NCBI GenBank assembly: GCA_001414345.1
Contig: LLCB01000160.1
Span: 1-64,000, forward strand
Direction of reading: 5' to 3'
DNA: 64,000 nucleotides
Source of the DNA: Hymenoscyphus infarciens
Taxonomy: Eukaryota; Ascomycota; Leotiomycetes; Helotiales; Helotiaceae
Part shown: positions 58,868-64,000 of the stretch, in pieces
How positions within the stretch are numbered: position 1 is the stretch's first letter
Layout: every line of letters starts with the position of its first letter
The notes under the pieces: generated by a model
What the model was told of the DNA's origin: nothing
Seen by the model: the letters and a program-made list of their open reading frames with translations, nothing else
Database searches by the model: none
Translations under genes and position numbers: made by a program

Positions 58868-59866
58868 ATGGTGTTGGTTCAGAACTGGCTTCCTCCATCC
58901 AAGGAGAATTGGGAACTCATAGTCTGGGGTTTCCAATTCTTCCCTCTGGTATGTACCACCCGTGCCACAAAGTAAATCTCTCACTAACCAACACAATTAG
59001 ATCACAATCGTGCAATGGGTGAGCACCTGGTATCCTGCTGGAAAAACATCTGTCAATAGCAGATTCAACATTCCCGGAAAGGTAGCATGGATCACCATGG
59101 AAGTCCCCGGTTTCCTAACCTTATTATACGTCATGAATACCCTCCCGCAAGAACTCGGAATCAAAGAATTGCCATGGGAGAACATAATCATGGGTTCTCT
59201 CTTCGTATGCCCCCCCCCAAATTCAATCCTCCACTGAATACGAAATACAAGTACTAACAGGAACAGGTTATCCACTACCACTACCGAGCAATCCTCTGTC
59301 CCCTCCTCAACCCCTCCATGTCCCCAATCCACTTCCTCTCCTGGTCCTTCGCAATAATGTTCCAACTCTGCAACGGCCTCTCAATCGGCGGCTACCTCGC
59401 CGGCTATGGGCCAACGACTCGCTCGGACTGGCACACCCACGCAACATCCTACAAACCCGCCGCAATAATGGAACTAGGCTTCATGATCTGGGCTCTGGGT
59501 CTAATAGGCAACATCTTCCACGACGACGAGCTGCGGGAAATTCGTCGTGCGGCACAACGAAATCTCGATAAGAAACTCGCAGAGGCTGGAGATGATAAGC
59601 AGAAGAAGGGGGTTCATAAGGTGTATATGATTCCGAAGAACGGATTGTTTTGGTGGATTTTCTTCCCCCATTATTTGTGTGAGTGGATTGAATGGGGTGG
59701 GTATTGGATGATGGCTGGGTGGGGGGCGACGCCCATGAGGAGTTTTTTGGTTAATGAGGTTGCTACTATGTTGCCGAGGGCGATTGCGGGGAGGAAGTGG
59801 TATATTGAGCGATTTGGGGAGGAGAAGGTTGCGGGTAGGAAGGCGATTATTCCGGGGTTACTTTAG
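58868..59866 (+). CDS. Steroid 5-alpha-reductase family (3-oxo-5-alpha-steroid 4-dehydrogenase-like) membrane enzyme
   Basis: Three exons inferred: 58868-58948, 59001-59204 and 59267-59866, all introns phase 0, 294 residues. About six hydrophobic helices. Family features include FNIPGKVAWITMEVPGFLTL near the N-terminus, then HYHYRAILCPLLNPSMSPIH, and in the C-terminal domain GFMIWALGLIGNIFHDDELR (helix with the NADPH-side N-x-x-x-D pattern) and PHYLCEWIEWGGYWMM. It reduces an enone or polyprenol-type double bond with NADPH in the ER. Fungi also use family members in very-long-chain fatty acid (Tsc13-type) and dolichol synthesis. The MEVPGFL motif fits the SRD5A1/2 branch best; the natural substrate is not determinable here. 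Confidence 0.88.
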
Positions 59867-61240
59867 ATGAGGGGGCTGAGATCGATATTGCAATGGGTGG
59901 GTGTAGGTAAGCTGCTGTTTTAAGATAGCAGCCATTTTGTGAAATTTAAGCATACCTCATGCTCTTTAAGTATCGACTTGGATTAGGTTCACGGGACTAT
60001 AGATTATAATATGCTAGTGTTTGAGCTATTTATCCTACCTCTTTAGTTTATTTCTATTTCTCTACTTTTCTAGAATAACTTTTTTCTGTCTATTATCTTT
60101 GGGAAAGCTTGAAAATCTCTCTTTATCTTAACTATCTATTCTTTCTATTGTTAACCTATTCTTTGAGAATACCAGAATCTATTCTCTCTACTTGGAACTT
60201 TTACTTTAATGTTTACTTCTCGAAAAGAGACTAGCAATTTGTTTTGCAGATTTAGTCGTCAATAATAAGGCGAAACGCTGAGGTTCTTTCCTAAGCTTTA
60301 AACTCGTCTCCAGGTCCCTCGACAATCTCCCTCTACTATTAGCATTTATATTTCACCCCAATTCACGTGTCTCTGACACGAGGGGATTTTTCAGCGACTA
60401 TAATGAATAAAATTCCTCTGGCTGACACTTCGAGGTCTCCAATAAACAACGAAAGAGCGGTACAAATTCAAGAAAAAAGAACTGGGGGTATGTTCAAATA
60501 ATACTTTCTCATGGTTCTTGATGAGGTTGGATTGGAAAGCTTTGATTGGTAGAGCGGTGGAAAAAAATACGATCTTGCAAGAAAAAATAAACAAGCCTTT
60601 CTCTTTTAACCTCTCTCTTCTATGCATCGTTTCGCTGAGTTGAATACATTCTTTTTCCTTCAATACTTCATATCACGATGAGTATTCTATTAGATTGAGA
60701 GGGTGACGAGGGGCATGATGACTCTTTTTCTCTACTTTTCATACTTGTTCTTTTGGAGCTGATGGACTTGATTGACTTGACACTCGTAAAGGAAAACAGT
60801 CTCGCTAAAATAAAGGGAGAGGGTTCTTCGGTTGTTCTGTTCCGCATCTCAAGATAGACTAGACTAGAAACCTAATAGCTACTTTCTGTATATCAATAGG
60901 AGATGTAACAATAATGGTTTTCTTGAGAAGGATGAATTGAAAATGGCAAGAAAGACCTAGAAACTGTTGACCTGCTAAGCTTTTAGTTCTATGAAATGAC
61001 TAGAGAAAGACAACTTGTTTTTTTTCTCTAATAAATTTCAAAAATTCCCAGAGTCATAACTAACAGAATTTCAAAAATTTATTTCATGAAAAGCGAATGT
61101 TGTTCAAGAATACCCCGCCTATCCTAAGGCCTCGGATATGAGGCAGAAATGAAGTCATCGGCACATTCTAGCCCAACTCTCACTTAAGAAATATTCACTG
61201 CGAGGCCCAAGGCGACAGGAAATCTAATAAAGTTCGTGCC
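59867..61240. other. Intergenic region upstream of palA
   Basis: AT-rich in 60000-61100, no coding signal on either strand. 61120-61240 is the immediate leader of the palA gene. GCCAAG-type PacC sites are not obvious; GAGGCCCAAGGCGAC at 61202 contains only a partial match. Confidence 0.45.
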
Positions 61241-63978
61241 ATGTCAAAGTAAGTTGTTCTCCAAAAACATAAACAGCCCAACACCTGAGTTTCAAAAACT
61301 AACCATGGATCCCGACAGCAACATCCTCTTCCTCCCGTTCCGCAAAACGAACAGCCTCGCCCTATCCTCCGCCATCAAACAATACATATCCAGCAAATAT
61401 GAGCAACACCCTGACATGTTCAAGCAGGATCTGGAGGTCATCGATGCCCTACGACAAGATGCCGTCCATGTGCGCGAACCGCATACGAGTGGGATTAAGA
61501 AGATAGCAGCTTATGCGGGGCAACTTTCCTGGATGGGGGGGAAATTCCCTATCGATGTACGAAACCCAAACCTTGGAGATTTTGGGGAAGGGAGACTGAT
61601 GTGATGGCAGATTGGAATCGATTTTGTCTGGTATCCTGCGCTGGGATACAATGTCGAACGACCGATTACCGAAAACAACCTCAAGTTCGAACTTGCAAAC
61701 GTTTTGTACAACTTGGCGGCACTGTACTCGCAGTTAGCTACTGCTTCGAATCGTGGGACGACGGAGGGGTTGCGAGCAGCGTGTAATTACTTCTGCCAGG
61801 CTGCGGGGGTTATTCAGCATATCAAGACGGATGTCGTTCCCGAATTACGAACGACCCCGCCAGAGGATATGGATGACAGTACACTGGAATCCCTGGAATA
61901 TCTGATGTTGGCACAGGCCCAGGAGTGTTTTTGGCAGAAGGCGGTTATGGATGGGTATAAAGATGCGTCGATTGCGAAGTTGGCTGCTAAGGTCTCGGAC
62001 TTTTATGGTGCGGCGGGCGATTGGGGGGTTAAGAGTGAGGCTATTAGTTCGGAATGGATACATCATACTACGGCAAAACATCACCATTTTGCTGCTGCTG
62101 CGCAGTATCGGCAGGCTTGTGATTGTTTGGAGAAGAGGAAATATGGAGAGGAGGTTGCGAGGTTGAGAGATAGTATTGCTTGTGTCAATGAGGCTTTGAA
62201 AGAGGCGAGATATTTGAATAAGATGGTTTTGGGTGATTTGAATGGTCTCAAGAATAGAGTTACGGAGGATCTGAAGCGGGCGGAGAAAGATAATGATTTG
62301 ATATATCTGAGTGAGTCCACCCGAAACCCTTTATTTTTCCTATGCTAACTTTCCAGACCCGGTCCCTCCAAAATCGGAGCTCAAGACCCTCGAACGAGCC
62401 AATATGGCAGTATCAAAAGTCCCCAAAGAGATATCAGAGCCGGCGAATTTTATTGGAGATACCAAGGAGTTTGGACCACCTCTTTTCGCGAAACTGGTTC
62501 CGTTTGCGGTACATGTTGCTGCCAGTATATACGAAGAAAGACGAGATCGTCTCGTCAATGACAATATCATCGCTAAACTCGAAATCCTAACAACGAAAAT
62601 CCACGATACCCTCCGATCTCTCAACCTCCCCGGTTCACTCCAAGCGCTGGAAAAACCCCTGGGCTTACCACCAACTCTCACTGCACATGCCGAAGAAATC
62701 AGACAGGCAGATGCCCTGACCAGATTACAACGATCCTTTTCCGATACCGCAAAACTCAAGGCATCAGATGACGGACAATTTGCCGAAGGCAGAGAACTTC
62801 TCCAAGCAGAAGCCGCAGAGAACGAAAGACTCCTCATGAAATACGGCACAGATAGATGGACAAGACTAGATTCCCGCACCGCAGCAGCAAAACTATACGC
62901 CCAAGTCGACGAAATCGACGGATACCTAAAAAGTGCGGCAAACAGCGACTCTCTCGTCCTAACTAAATTCCGCGAATGCGAAGACATGTTACGAATCCTC
63001 TCCAGCTCAGACCGAGACATTGGAAATTTCGTCCCCAGTAGTCGACGTGTAGCGATACCCCCTAAACTTGAAGGAGAAGTATCAAGATTACGAAGCAGTC
63101 TCAACGACATCTCTCGCCTCGAATCCAGACGAAGAAGGAAAATGGAAGCCCTCCGCGAAAAAGCAAAAAAAGACGACATAAACAGCAGTATCCTCGCCGA
63201 AGCCGCCCGCTTAGAACGCGAATACCCGTCTCAAACCATAGCCGCGGTCCATTTCGAAGATTTCTTCGAGCAAAGACTCACCAAATACGACGTCGATACC
63301 ACATCTTTACAAACCGAGTCTGAAGAACAGGAATTGCTTACCCAAGCCCTTGAGGAAGCAAACTCGAGGTTCGTTGCGGCGCGCAAGGGAGATACGAGTT
63401 CGCGGGAGAGGGAACAGGCGTTGCAGAGATTGGAGAATGCGTATTTTCAGTACAAGGAGATTGTGAGTAATCTGGAGGTGGGGCGGAAATTTTATAATGA
63501 TTTGGCGCGGATTGTGGGTAGGTTTCGGGATGGATGTAAGGCTTTTGTTTATGAGAGGAGAGAGGAGGCTCAGGTTTTGGAGTCGTATGTTACCCCTTTT
63601 CTATTGCTCTTCTGTTCCAGCCCCCCTTACTTATTCATTGAGATCATACAACTGACAACCAGCAGAGAACTCTTCCTCCCACCCCTATCCTCGCTCAGCA
63701 TGCACCATGCTCCCCCACCTCAGCAATCTATAGGAAATCCCGCATCATCACCTCAACAAGTCCCCCATGTCTACAACGGTGCTGCGGAAGATATTTCTGC
63801 ACCGGTACCTACGAGGAAGAGTATCCAGAGTCCGGGTCTGGCGATGGGGATGGGATCTGGTGGGACGTGGGATCCGGCTATGGGAATTAAATTTGGGGGC
63901 GGTGCGCCGCCTGGTAATCAGCAACCCCAGGGTGGGAATCAGACTTGGGATCCGAATAGGGGATTTAAGTTTGGATGA
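61241..63978 (+). CDS. palA: pH-response regulator PalA/RIM20 (BRO1-domain protein)
   Basis: Five exons inferred: 61241-61248 (8 nt), 61319-61556, 61611-62310, 62357-63584 and 63666-63978, closing to 828 residues. The tiny first exon ATGTCAAA plus exon 2 gives MSNNILFLPFRKTNS, the family N-terminus; its intron has GTAAGT, CTAAC and CAG. Without it, the ATG at 61305 gives MDPDSNILFLPF. The BRO1 domain (about residues 3-370) shows IKQYISSKYEQHPDMF, GGKFPID, ELANVLYNLAALYSQLA and ACNYFCQAAGVIQHI. A V-shaped coiled-coil region follows, then a Pro/Gly-rich tail with TWDPAMGIKFGG and TWDPNRGFKFG repeats. PalA binds the YPxL motifs of PacC at ESCRT-III sites and is needed for PacC processing at alkaline pH. 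The last acceptor is a CAGCAG ambiguity. Confidence 0.92.
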
Positions 63979-64000
63979 GTATGACAAAGGAAGAGGGGAG

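Noticed and set aside
62340..63179. 279-codon minus-strand frame opposite palA
   Set aside because: Antisense of a well-supported BRO1-domain exon; Ser/Arg-rich with no domain.

Overview
The window looks like a nuclear chromosome segment of a filamentous ascomycete (Pezizomycotina). Genes are single, on both strands, and interrupted by short introns with GTAAGT/GTATGT donors, CTAAC/CTGAC branch sites and YAG acceptors. A palA/RIM20 homologue is present. Gene-rich sequence alternates with AT-rich, stop-ridden blocks carrying dead transposons, which resembles repeat-induced point mutation (RIP). A leotiomycete such as a Botrytis/Sclerotinia relative is my guess; the sequence alone does not prove it.

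Layout. 1-660 is AT-rich. 1499-3100(-) is a fringe-like GT31 glycosyltransferase. 3100-8266 holds no convincing gene. 8267-11531(-) is a PHD-finger protein, divergent from the SCY1/Cex1-type pseudokinase at 11918-14607(+). 16161-16981(-) is a small microexon gene. 19034-20701(-) is an aquaporin with a long N-terminal extension. 22683-24047(+) is the cytosolic Fe-S assembly WD40 protein CIA1. 24048-30156 is gene-free and includes about 4 kb of AT-rich nested repeats with a 505-bp hAT-like non-autonomous element (perfect 8-bp target duplication) and several copies of a second inverted-repeat family. 30157-30717(+) is a small Lys/Glu-rich protein. 31710-34118(-) is an RGS-domain protein. 34119-40238 is gene-poor. 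40239-43635(+) is a large disordered protein.

44962-51820 is the most unusual part: a possible repeat-containing gene followed by three unrecognised genes (46431-47782, 48544-50116, 51025-51820). Their coding sequence is broken into small symmetric exons; all 15 inferred introns are phase 1, internal exons are as short as 15-48 nt, and every internal exon is a multiple of three. The first two share promoter blocks and a homologous first intron, with a GC donor in one and GT in the other. The distant gene at 16161-16981 has the same architecture. I regard this as the best candidate for an undescribed gene family in the window.

52109-52260 has three hairpin-forming repeats. 52715-54048 is a RIP-decayed Tc1/mariner element with well-kept GC-rich terminal inverted repeats. 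54323-56182(+) is a secretory-pathway multi-pass membrane protein. 57637-58587(-) is a Pof1-like NMN adenylyltransferase, divergent from a steroid 5-alpha-reductase-like enzyme (58868-59866,+). 61241-63978(+) is the BRO1-domain pH-signalling protein PalA/RIM20, which appears to begin with an 8-nt coding exon.

The recognised genes are mostly unlinked housekeeping or signalling functions; nothing suggests a metabolic cluster. All splice junctions were inferred by eye from consensus sites and reading-frame closure.
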